Below are positions 44,076-52,500 of a DNA stretch of 64,000 nt, in pieces. The stretch comes from Giardia muris (lineage: Eukaryota > Fornicata > Diplomonadida > Hexamitidae), in NCBI GenBank assembly GCA_006247105.1, contig CM016925.1:806001-870000 (forward strand). Direction: 5' to 3'. The notes below the pieces were generated by a model, which saw only the letters and a program-made list of their open reading frames with translations, was not told where the DNA came from and did no database searches. The first letter of the stretch is position 1. Every line of letters starts with the position of its first letter. A program made the translations under genes and the position numbers.

Positions 44076-44433
44076 CTAGAGGAGTTTGTGAGCCCGGGTG
44101 AAAGCTCCTCCCCTTGGGTCGCCGTTGTTCGCGTACCACTTGGCTGTGCGCCCTTCAGAGCCTTCCACTCCCTTTTCGTGGGGGAAGAAACGTTGGGGGT
44201 TCTCAGGCCAATGCTGACGGGCTGCACATGAGAGCGGTCGCTCCGAAGTGGGATTCATCCCGTTCCTTTGTCTACCACTTCCTCGCCTCAGAGAGGAGGA
44301 GCTGAACACAGTCCATCTTACTATGGTGGGCAGCCTCCATCCCTCGTTATCCTTCTTCCCAGTATCATCAATGTTCTCCTTCACAGGCTTGAGATCTCCT
44401 CTTCCGGGCATCATCGATAACCCAGTGAAGGAC
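44076..44433 (-). pseudogene. Ankyrin-repeat gene remnant, right arm
   Basis: Counterpart of 23595-23952 with the same frameshifts. One base differs (44188; Q-R-F-F-P-H here, Q-R-S-F-P-H on the left). The adjacent 44434-44837 is gene-free. Confidence 0.75.
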
Positions 44434-44864
44434 GCCTCTGAGGCGTTATTTCCTTATCCCCTTTCCAGAGACCTGCCCCACCTCTTCCCGACCTGATATG
44501 ACATAGAATCTTCCTCCCAGAACCAGCCATCCCACTTCCTTTCGAGCCTCCCAGCCCCAGATCTAGACTCCTGGGATGATTCGTCTCTCGACCAGTGGCC
44601 TTCAGAGCGTCCCAGAGGACATCCGACTGAGGCGAGGACACTGCAAGGCCTCATCAACGGGGAGTGCAGGACGAAGGACTTTCCCAAGCACTCGGAGCGC
44701 GGGGGGCTCCAGGACTACGACCCGCTCTCGAGTGAACGGACCGCCCTGTAGAGGCTTCGGTCGTTCCATTACCGTCCTGGGGGAGTCACTCATGGAGGAG
44801 GCCTACGATCAAAGCGCCCTCCAGGGCTTGTTCGGGGTTTACTCCCGACTGTCAGGGATACCTC

Positions 44865-45470
44865 TCACTTCTTGAAGGCCTTCGAGAAGTACTCCTTCTT
44901 CTTCTCGGGGTCCGGGTTGATCGTCGCGCTGTTCTCGGGAGTCCAGCCACAAGGGATGACGCCTCCAGTCTTGTCAGCATACTGGAATGCCTGGACGAGG
45001 CGCTTGCACTCCTCGATAGAGCGGCCGACAGGGAGGTCGTTGATGCAGACGTGACGGATGAGTCCCTTGTCGGAAACGATGAAGAGCCCGCGAAGAGCAA
45101 TGCCCTGATCCTCAATCAGCACACCAAAGTCGCGGGCCATCTTATGGTTCGTGTCGGCGAAGAGGTCGCACTTGCAGGCCCCAATCCCGCCCTCCTCGTG
45201 GCCCTGGAGGCACCACGCGTAGTGGCTGTAGACGGAGTCCGTCGAGCCGATGATGATCTCGGCGTTGCACTTGCTGCGGAGGAAGGTCGAGAGCTCCGCG
45301 AAGTGGATGATCTCCGAGGGGCAGACGAAGGTGAAGTCGAGTGGGTAGAAGAAGACGACGAGGTACTTCCCCGCGTAGTCCTTGAGACGGCGTGTCTCGA
45401 ACTTCATCGACGGGGTGAGGACGGAGACCTCGAAGTCGGGGCAGGGCGTGCCAGGGAGAGGGACGGGCAT
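44865..45470 (-). CDS. Typical 2-Cys peroxiredoxin, right-arm copy
   Basis: Identical to the 201-aa enzyme at 22558-23163. The ATG ending at 45470 is preferred over 45542. Peroxidatic site F-T-F-V-C-P, G-G-I-G and Y-F motifs are present, and the resolving Cys is again in I-P-C-G-W. The AGTAAA signal is at 44838-44843 on the minus strand. Confidence 0.92.
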   Translation of the reverse strand: MPVPLPGTPCPDFEVSVLTPSMKFETRRLKDYAGKYLVVFFYPLDFTFVCPSEIIHFAELSTFLRSKCNAEIIIGSTDSVYSHYAWCLQGHEEGGIGACKCDLFADTNHKMARDFGVLIEDQGIALRGLFIVSDKGLIRHVCINDLPVGRSIEECKRLVQAFQYADKTGGVIPCGWTPENSATINPDPEKKKEYFSKAFKK

Positions 45471-46176
45471 ATCTTTTTCTGCGTCATCTGCCAGAAGACA
45501 GACTTGTGGTGACCACTCACTCTGGGCTGTGTCCTTCTCCAACAGGCCCGTCTGACTCCATCAGCTTGTCGCTCTAGGAGGCTATACCACTGGGATCGGA
45601 GCTAGCACACTTAGACACCGAGTGTTTGTGCAGGCCGCCACTATAGTTATCTAGGCCCGGAGAAGCTCGTTCTGCAGTACTGGTATCATGGGGGGATCGA
45701 TATGGCCAGGCTGCCACGGTCAGCGTGCTTCTGAAAGATGCGTGGACATCCACTGTGAGGAGTGGAGACAGACTCCAGTGCGATGAGAATACAGATACTG
45801 ATTCATCGATGAGTTGTGATGTGAAATAAGGACTAATATCAATAGACTCCAAGGAAAAGCGAATAGGAGAGACTTATTGCGTTCAAGCAATTTGGGATAT
45901 GCCTATAGTCTGTGGCTGTAACTGATAGGGTAGTAGGTACAAATAAGTCAACGTCTAGACTGTCAGAGTCACGATTCCAAAGAGTCAGTCTTTTCCAGCA
46001 CATCATACACCATCCAGATTTGCGCTAACGGAGATTTCTCCCTTCTACTCACACTTCCTACTTCATCTGTAACCCGTTGGAATAATTATCGACTCAACGC
46101 GATGCGGACACTCATGAGCCTACCTTTCATGCCATCAGATTCTGGCCTTCTCCTCTCTCTCCATGGCTTCAAAAGA
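45471..46176. other. Gene-free outer end of right arm
   Basis: Mirror of 21852-22557; no supported gene. The arm ends at 46176, after which AT-rich unique sequence begins. Confidence 0.5.
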
Positions 46177-46775
46177 GGAAGAATGAAGGCAACAGTAGCA
46201 CAATGGTAGACTTACAAGTTATAACAGATATTTTCGCAGGGACATATCCACTATTGGTCATATATCTTTTCCTCATGTGTCTCGGAGATACAAGATCACT
46301 TTGAAAATATATGCGTCTAGAGCCTATATACGACTATTGGAGCAAGAGTTCGATAAAGTAGAGAAGCATCTAGATTCTGAAACCTATCCCCAGCATGATG
46401 CACTTAGGAACAATATAGGGATACATTATAACTCTGGATTGCTTTCTTTAAGAGAATATTCTTTGAAAAAGAGTTACAAGACTGCTCATCTCCATTATTT
46501 CTGGCTTTAATATGTGGGCATGCAACTCTGTCGCTTGCTAATGTGTTACAATTCATACCTGCCTTCAATATCGTAGGTTGAATGAGTCCTTCATTGTTAA
46601 ATTGAAGACCTTCATATGCTTCTTCCTATATTCAGTACTTCGTACTTCAAAGCATTAAAATCATACAGTTTAGCTGAGGTAGGAGTGCGATACAAGAAAA
46701 GAGTAGTCTATTTAGAAGTAAACTGCAACCTCAAACATATTCATTGACTCAGGACACAAGCTTATACTTCGACCA
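46177..46775. other. AT-rich unique stretch between right arm and direct repeat
   Basis: These 599 bp occur only here; the left side of the island has just 90 bp at the matching place (21762-21851). The sequence is much richer in A/T than anything around it. The one open frame of note (46277-46510) starts with GTG, lacks an ATG and has no recognisable domain, so I do not call it. An AGTAAA is present near 46717. Confidence 0.6.
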
Positions 46776-48552
46776 TTTTGCAGACCGCTCAGCGAGGCGA
46801 CTTTTCTAGACCGCCGACTTAAATGCTTTTTGCCACCTTCCTCCTGGGTGCCTCGGCGATCACCTGCCCCAAGGACGAGGTGGAGGTCGATGGGGCTTGC
46901 TATCCGGAGACCTGTGTCTTCGACGGGACTGTGTGCAACAATAAGGGCAAGTGCGAGGACAACGCCTGCGTCTGTGACTTCAGGTACCTTCTCTCGGACA
47001 AGGGCTGCTACCCGACGGAGTGCGTTGACACTTTGAGCCACCTTTGCAGCGATCATGGGACGTGTGTCTACGATGATCAGTGGAAGATCTACACGTGCGA
47101 TTGCGAAGAAGGGTTCATGGGCTTTGGATCGTCCTGTGTTCACCCCAATTGCATGAAGGATGACGCAGTTTGCAGTTATTATGGTGAGTGCGCTGATGAT
47201 GAGAACGGCGTCCCGCACTGCGTTTGCCCATACGTTACAGAGGGCGAATACTGTGAGCGCTGCTCGGATGTCGCCGTCGCGACGGCTGACGACCGGTGCG
47301 TAGATCCCACCTGCATGACTGAGCAGCCTGATGGAACTTCTTTGGAGTGCAACGGACATGGATACTGCTTCGTTCCTAACGTGGATGATGATCATACTTG
47401 GATGTGCATCTGCGACTTTGGAACCTTCCCCATGAACTCCGGTCTCAGCTGTGTCTCTCTCATGTGCATAAGTGATACGGCGAAAGAGGAGATCTGCAGC
47501 AATCACGGTGTCTGCCTGAACGACAAGTGCGCTTGCGATGATGATTATACTGGCGATCGGTGTGAGTACAAGAAGAAGGACTGCGGTGTTGATGAGGAGT
47601 TTGTCGAAGGCGATTGCGTCGCGAAGACTTGCATCTCATCTGACAGGGACCACAACAGCCCTGTCTGCACCGGCCACGGTAAGTGCGACGACGGCGTCTG
47701 CCAATGCGACAAGGGCTTTACTCGCGTTGGTACGAACGATTGTGTTCCTGAGAGCTGCATCAACGATGGCCGTCTCTGCCCTAACGGATATTGCTCGATC
47801 AGAGGGACCAGCGGGCAGTGTGTCTGCAATGATGGGTACTACGGCTTCGGGGGTGTTTGCTATCCGGAAAGCTGCATTACGAAGAAGTTCACTCACAATC
47901 CGCCTCTCCTTTGCCGTGATAGGGGTGAGTGCGACTTCGACATGGGCATCTGCAAGTGCGACTGGCTATATGGAGGAATTGACTGCGGTGACTGCGGAGT
48001 TCACTCTAAGCTGCTCCACGGCGAGTGCGTCCCTGACTCCTGTCTCTCTTCGGTAAGCCCGGAGCCCGTTATGTGTCGCGGGCATGGGAACTGCTTTGAG
48101 GACAGCTATCTAGGTGTTCACTTCTGCTCGTGCGAACAGAATTATGTGTCCATCGACACGGATACCTGCATTCACAAGAATTGCATGACGCAGAGGCCGG
48201 GTGGAGATGACTTCGGGACAGAGTGCAGTGGAAATGGATATTGCGACAACAATGCCGGTGCCTGTGTCTGCGACCCCGACTTCAGCGGGAAACATTGCGA
48301 AGAGAAGAAGTGCCCGAGTGGCCAAAAGTACGTCTACGGGGAGGGCTGTGTCTCCACCCGTTGCATTACAAAATATTCGGACGGTCAGGAGACGGTCTGC
48401 GGCGGACTCGGTGACTGTGTTGATGGAAAATGCGTCTGCCGTGGCACATCTATTCCCTATGCCGGTGCTTGCGTATCGCAGGCCTGCCTTAACGGTAACC
48501 CCGACGGTCCCGTCTGCGATGGTAAGGGGGAGTGCGTTAACGGCGTGTGCCG
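46776..48552 (+). repeat. 1777-bp direct repeat, right copy
   Basis: Same sequence and orientation as 19985-21761. Its right end lies 13 bp inside the tenascin-like stop, so the final Gly-Gly-Lys codons are outside the repeat. Confidence 0.95.
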
Positions 48553-48565
48553 TGGAGGTAAATAA
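46823..48565 (+). CDS. EGF/tenascin-like secreted Cys-rich protein, right copy
   Basis: Same 580-aa length as the left copy and identical to it up to V-C-R; it then ends G-G-K. Signal peptide and EGF-like modules are as described for the left copy, with no membrane span. Its stop codon is followed by AA and then the ATG of the MYCBP gene (TAA AA ATG), so the two genes are 2 bp apart, the spacing style of the housekeeping flanks. That tight fit suggests this copy is the resident gene and the left one the duplicate. The C-R-G-G-K end looks like a VSP tail but has no membrane span before it. Confidence 0.85.
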   Translation: MLFATFLLGASAITCPKDEVEVDGACYPETCVFDGTVCNNKGKCEDNACVCDFRYLLSDKGCYPTECVDTLSHLCSDHGTCVYDDQWKIYTCDCEEGFMGFGSSCVHPNCMKDDAVCSYYGECADDENGVPHCVCPYVTEGEYCERCSDVAVATADDRCVDPTCMTEQPDGTSLECNGHGYCFVPNVDDDHTWMCICDFGTFPMNSGLSCVSLMCISDTAKEEICSNHGVCLNDKCACDDDYTGDRCEYKKKDCGVDEEFVEGDCVAKTCISSDRDHNSPVCTGHGKCDDGVCQCDKGFTRVGTNDCVPESCINDGRLCPNGYCSIRGTSGQCVCNDGYYGFGGVCYPESCITKKFTHNPPLLCRDRGECDFDMGICKCDWLYGGIDCGDCGVHSKLLHGECVPDSCLSSVSPEPVMCRGHGNCFEDSYLGVHFCSCEQNYVSIDTDTCIHKNCMTQRPGGDDFGTECSGNGYCDNNAGACVCDPDFSGKHCEEKKCPSGQKYVYGEGCVSTRCITKYSDGQETVCGGLGDCVDGKCVCRGTSIPYAGACVSQACLNGNPDGPVCDGKGECVNGVCRGGK

Positions 48566-48567
48566 AA

Positions 48568-48822
48568 ATGTCTGACACTGATCTTCGTCGAGCCGAGTTC
48601 CGTCGCTTCCTTCAGCGGACGGGTGTTGCTGATGCCATTACGAAGGCATTTGTTGCATTATATGAGGAAGCGGAGAAGCCGCCCAATGCCCTCGAGTACA
48701 TTGCCCAGTTCCTCGGATGTTCTGGAGATGACAAAATCGCTAGTCTCCAAGCTCAGATCAACAATCTGAAGCGAGAGAATGCAGATCTTAAGCGTCGACT
48801 GGAGATGAAAGCTGACGAGTAA
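48568..48822 (+). CDS. MYCBP: MYCBP (AMY-1) homologue
   Basis: The 84-aa protein (M-S-D-T-D-L-R-R-A-E-F-R-R-F-L) matches the c-Myc-binding protein family along its whole length: F-R-R-F-L-Q-R-T-G-V, V-A-L-Y-E-E-A-E-K-P, then a C-terminal coiled coil (L-K-R-E-N-A-D-L-K-R-R-L). In organisms without Myc the family acts as a dimeric adaptor that binds A-kinase anchoring proteins; in Chlamydomonas the orthologue FAP174 sits on the central pair of the flagellum. The latter role is the plausible one here. The A-rich sequence before the ATG is shared with the upstream stop. AGTAAA (48818-48823) overlaps its own stop. Confidence 0.85.
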   Translation: MSDTDLRRAEFRRFLQRTGVADAITKAFVALYEEAEKPPNALEYIAQFLGCSGDDKIASLQAQINNLKRENADLKRRLEMKADE

Positions 48823-48825
48823 AAA

Positions 48826-49581
48826 ATGCAGAACGTTGGCGACCCTGCGCTGATGGAGTATTTAGAGCGACATCAGATATACACGCGTTTCCAGCAGGCG
48901 ATCGAGGCGCTTGCGGTCCACAAGCCGGAGTCCCCATGCGCATACCTTAAGAGCTTCTTCGATCCATCTGGAGATAAAACTACAAAGACTGTTAGGCGAG
49001 TCATCCTATTGGGACCGCCACGTGTTGGGAAGACCGTACAAGGTCGAAGGCTTGCTGAGGAATCATTCTGGACGTTCATTGAGACTCCTCGTGATGGAGC
49101 GGCTATTGAGGACATCAAGGTCGTTGAACTTGTACGACAACGGCTTAGTGAGTGTTCTGGTTCATGGGTTCTCGACGGGTTTCCCGCGACGGAGCTCGAG
49201 GCATACTCGTTGAGGATCAATGCGTCCTTCCTCCCAACTGTCGTTATTGATCTTCAAGCATCATTGGAAAGCATTCTAGCACGGACTCCTGATAATGAGC
49301 AGGATAGAGTCCGAACTCAATACGAGGCGTATCGAATCACACGACCTGCGATGCACCGCTTTTTCGACGCCTGTCTACGCGTCATTGATTGCGAAGGTTT
49401 GAGCGAAAGTGCTGTTGCAGCAAGAATATCCGCCATCCTTCTAGAGGCACCCGTTGTGAAGACGCGGGAGAATGAGGTCATCCCACGTGGTCCCGCACTC
49501 ATTAGCGATGAGGCCGAGACGGTAGCGTACACCATGAGCGAGGTTCCAAACACGAGGCCTAAAATAGAGGAGGTAAACTAG
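48826..49581 (+). CDS. Adenylate kinase 8-like protein with RIIa/DPY-30-like N-terminus
   Basis: The 251-aa protein starts 3 bp after the MYCBP stop. Residues 5-45 (Y-L-E-R-H-Q-I-Y-T-R-F-Q, H-K-P-E-S-P-C-A-Y-L) fit the dimerisation/docking helices found at the start of ciliary AK7/AK8-type proteins. The kinase core follows with I-L-L-G-P-P-R-V-G-K-T and W-V-L-D-G-F-P. AK8 phosphorylates AMP with ATP and belongs to the ciliary nucleotide system. A clear LID domain is not visible (only R-T-P-D-N-E-Q-D), as in short-type kinases, and the P-loop has R-V for the usual A-S or G-S, so activity may be low. It converges with the next gene across 3 bp. Confidence 0.8.
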   Translation: MQNVGDPALMEYLERHQIYTRFQQAIEALAVHKPESPCAYLKSFFDPSGDKTTKTVRRVILLGPPRVGKTVQGRRLAEESFWTFIETPRDGAAIEDIKVVELVRQRLSECSGSWVLDGFPATELEAYSLRINASFLPTVVIDLQASLESILARTPDNEQDRVRTQYEAYRITRPAMHRFFDACLRVIDCEGLSESAVAARISAILLEAPVVKTRENEVIPRGPALISDEAETVAYTMSEVPNTRPKIEEVN

Positions 49582-49584
49582 AGT

Positions 49585-52500
49585 TTACTGCGAGTATCTG
49601 CTCAGCTCCACCTGAAGCTCCTGAGCCGTCGTATAGAGTGCGGCACGATAGCCTTCAGTCGATTCTCCATCCTTGAGACGAGATGCATCTTCGTATTCAC
49701 GGGCTATGTTCCTAAGTGTGTCACAAAGCCGTCTGATGCGCGTATTGTCGAAGACGACCCCATTACTCACGTCGGAAAGCCCGATCGAGCCCGCCACGAG
49801 ACTATCAGCTCCACTCTGACTAAGAGCGACCTGTCCATACGTGGTGCTCGCACTGACGAGTGCCGACCGCATCACTTCGTTCTGCCGCTGGGTTTGGTCC
49901 TTCGAACGCCGAGTCGCACTTGCAGCCGCAGTCTGTGACTTGACCGCCTGAAGTAGAAGGTCGATCATATCCTGCTTGTCAAGAAGTTCACGCTGGAGCT
50001 CCTCTACCATCCCTGACGTGCTATTCTCAAGAGGCTGAGCGCGTAGACGTTCGAGCTCCTCTTGGAGCTTCTGATTCTGGTCAGAGAGTTCCTCGATCTT
50101 CTTAATGTTCGTATCGACTTGCTTCTCAAGGATAAGGAGCTGAGCCATACCTATATCGACAAGTTCGTCCTTCGCATCTAAAGCATCACGCATCGACCGA
50201 TGAGAACCACAATCCCGTGGGATATCCTCTGCCTCCAGATATAAGTTTGCTAGCTCAACGTACTTCCCACAGATCTGCTTAACATCATCAGGTGTCGATT
50301 TCTGTGCAAGCCGCTCCCGATCGCATTGAATCTCAGCCCTCTTCCGTTCGATTCGGGCAAGGAGCTCCTGAGATGGTTTCTTCTTCTCTTCAGGCTGCGG
50401 AGTACGTGCGATGACATCCTCAAGTTTCCGAATCCGCTCCTGTGCGTCTTGAAGAACGCTCTCGTCAACTTGTCCGGGAACTTCGACAACCTTGGGAAGC
50501 GCGGTCATCTCAGCCCGGAGTGCCTCCTTTTCGTTCAGAAGGTTACGTACCTTTCCACGAAGCTCCCCAATCTCCTCCCGCTTATCATCAATCTCTTCTC
50601 TCATCGTTCCGTTATCTGCCCGAAGAGCTTCGATGATCTCGTCGCGGTCGTCAGGATCCACGGAAACAACCGCCTGTGACTCGGGTTGAGCCAGCCCCGC
50701 GATAATCTTGTCCTTCTCCGCGAGCTTATTCTGGTAGAATCGTTCGATCTCCTTCTCACGCTGAGCGGCAGTCGCAATGAAATCGTCATCTCTAGTGCGC
50801 GGGGAGAGAAGGATCTTATCTGCGGGACTGGCATTGCGGAGCCTCTCAAGCTCCTCTTCAGTCTCACGAAGCCTATTGCGAAGATCTTCAGTCTCTTGGC
50901 TAGCGAGCTGGTCACGAAGAAGAGCGACTTCCTCCTCTAGCTTTGTAATCTTATCGTGAAGAACCTTTTTCTCACCCGTCAAATCATCTACGTCCTGTGT
51001 GAGTTTTGCAACCTGAATCTCCTTCTCCTCGAGGGTCCTACGCAAGTCTTCCTTGGCTTCATTGATGCGCTCGCGGAGGACATCAAGCTGTTGGTCCTTA
51101 AACTCGTTCGCGGCGTGAGCAATGTCAAGAGCCCTGCGAAGGACGGTGAGGTCGTACGCCTGGTCTGTCAAGCGATCTGTAAGAGCCTCCACACGATTGA
51201 GAGCATCCTCAAGGGCACCGGCATCATCAGACGCTAAAGCGACCGGAACAGCTTCTGCCTGCTGAGCTTGCTGGAGTAGTGAAAGCTTCTGCGCCTCAAG
51301 GATGCGGATCGTATCTTGAAGGCAGCTGATCTCGTCCTTGCGAGCACGAAGCTCTTCTTGAAGACGCGTAACCTCCTCCAAATCGACCTGAGGCTCCGAC
51401 TCCACATGAACGATCTCCGTCGCTTGAGGCACATGGTAAAGTGCATCCTTGAGCCCCTCGATGATGCGGCGGGCCTCGGATAACTGATGGCGAAGCTTGG
51501 AGATGTCATTCGTCTTGTCGCGCGATTCCTCCTTAAGGGTATTGATGTCGGCGCGAAGGGCGGCAATGACCTCATCTTTGGGATCGATGCGTGGCCCCGT
51601 TGGCTGCTGCATGCTGTTATAGAGACTATCCGCAAGCTGGTCGATAACGTCCTGGGCCGTCTTGAGCCGAGTGCTCAACGTACTCAAGTCCGCCGCCTTA
51701 TCGATGATTTCGTCCATGAGAGTATCGCGATCTGCACGAAGAGCCTCAAGCTCCTCGATTGTCGCATCGCTACGGCGGTCCTGAATCATCCCGTCAACGA
51801 TCGTCTCTACAACCTCCTGGGTTGTGGGAACCGCAGGAGCATCCGTGCATGTTGCCGCATCCTGCCTGACGACCGCCTGGATCATCATGAGCTTCTCCTC
51901 TCGATCATTAAGGTCGCGGCGAAGGGCGTCAATAACCTCATTCAGCTGATCGATCTGGTCAGAAGGAACCGACATACTGCGCTGAAGAGATAACTCCTCG
52001 TCCTTCTGAGCCAGAAGCTTACGGTAGTAGTGATCGAGCTCCTTCTCGCGTTGAGCTGCAGTCGATATTAGGTCGGCCGCAGAGATCTCATCTGGATCGG
52101 GGACTGAAACGAGCAAAGACGCGGCCGCGAGCTGCGCGATTTCAGCATCCTTTGCCGCCAGGGTTTCCATAGCCTTTCGTTCTTGCTCATCCAGGAGATG
52201 GCGCATCCCTTCTAGAAGGGCGCGGAGCCTAGAGGCTTCAGCGTCTTTCTCCGTGATGAGAGGTTCGAAGTCAATCGGAGCACTCGTTGGAGCAAGACTC
52301 CTAGTGATTGCATCGTTAAGCTTGTCTGTCAGCTCGGTGAGAAGGAGATCCTTCGCGCGAAGCTCTTCCATTAGCCTCTGAACCTCTTCAAGTTCCATAA
52401 TATCTACTACCGCCTGTGTGGTCATCTCTGCACGTTCGGGGCCGGGCTCGGGAACCGCCCTTTCTGCGAGCTGCTCACGCAGGCTATTGCACTCTACTGC

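Larger units (their letters stand above)
35019..46176. repeat. 11158-bp inverted repeat, right arm
   Basis: Reverse complement of 21852-33009 (paired positions sum to 68028). The inner end is at ccattcactcac, 8 bp beyond the right VSP stop; the outer end is at ccatggcttcaaaaga. All genes here run on the minus strand, so the two VSP genes converge on the spacer. The different flanks and scattered substitutions argue against a simple assembly fold-back. Confidence 0.97.

Noticed and set aside
21852..46176. Inverted repeat as a pure assembly artefact
   Set aside because: The arms differ at scattered sites, have unrelated flanks of different length and composition and enclose a unique spacer; not excluded, but less likely than a real repeat.
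21852..46176. Transposon with 11-kb terminal inverted repeats
   Set aside because: No transposase, reverse transcriptase or target-site duplication is seen; the boundaries fit VSP recombination better.
46277..46510. 77-codon frame in the AT-rich patch
   Set aside because: It begins with GTG, has no ATG near the start and no recognisable domain; eukaryotic use of GTG is unlikely.
48542..48565. C-R-G-G-K end of the right tenascin-like protein as a VSP tail
   Set aside because: No membrane span precedes it and the last codons lie outside the repeat; resemblance is probably chance.
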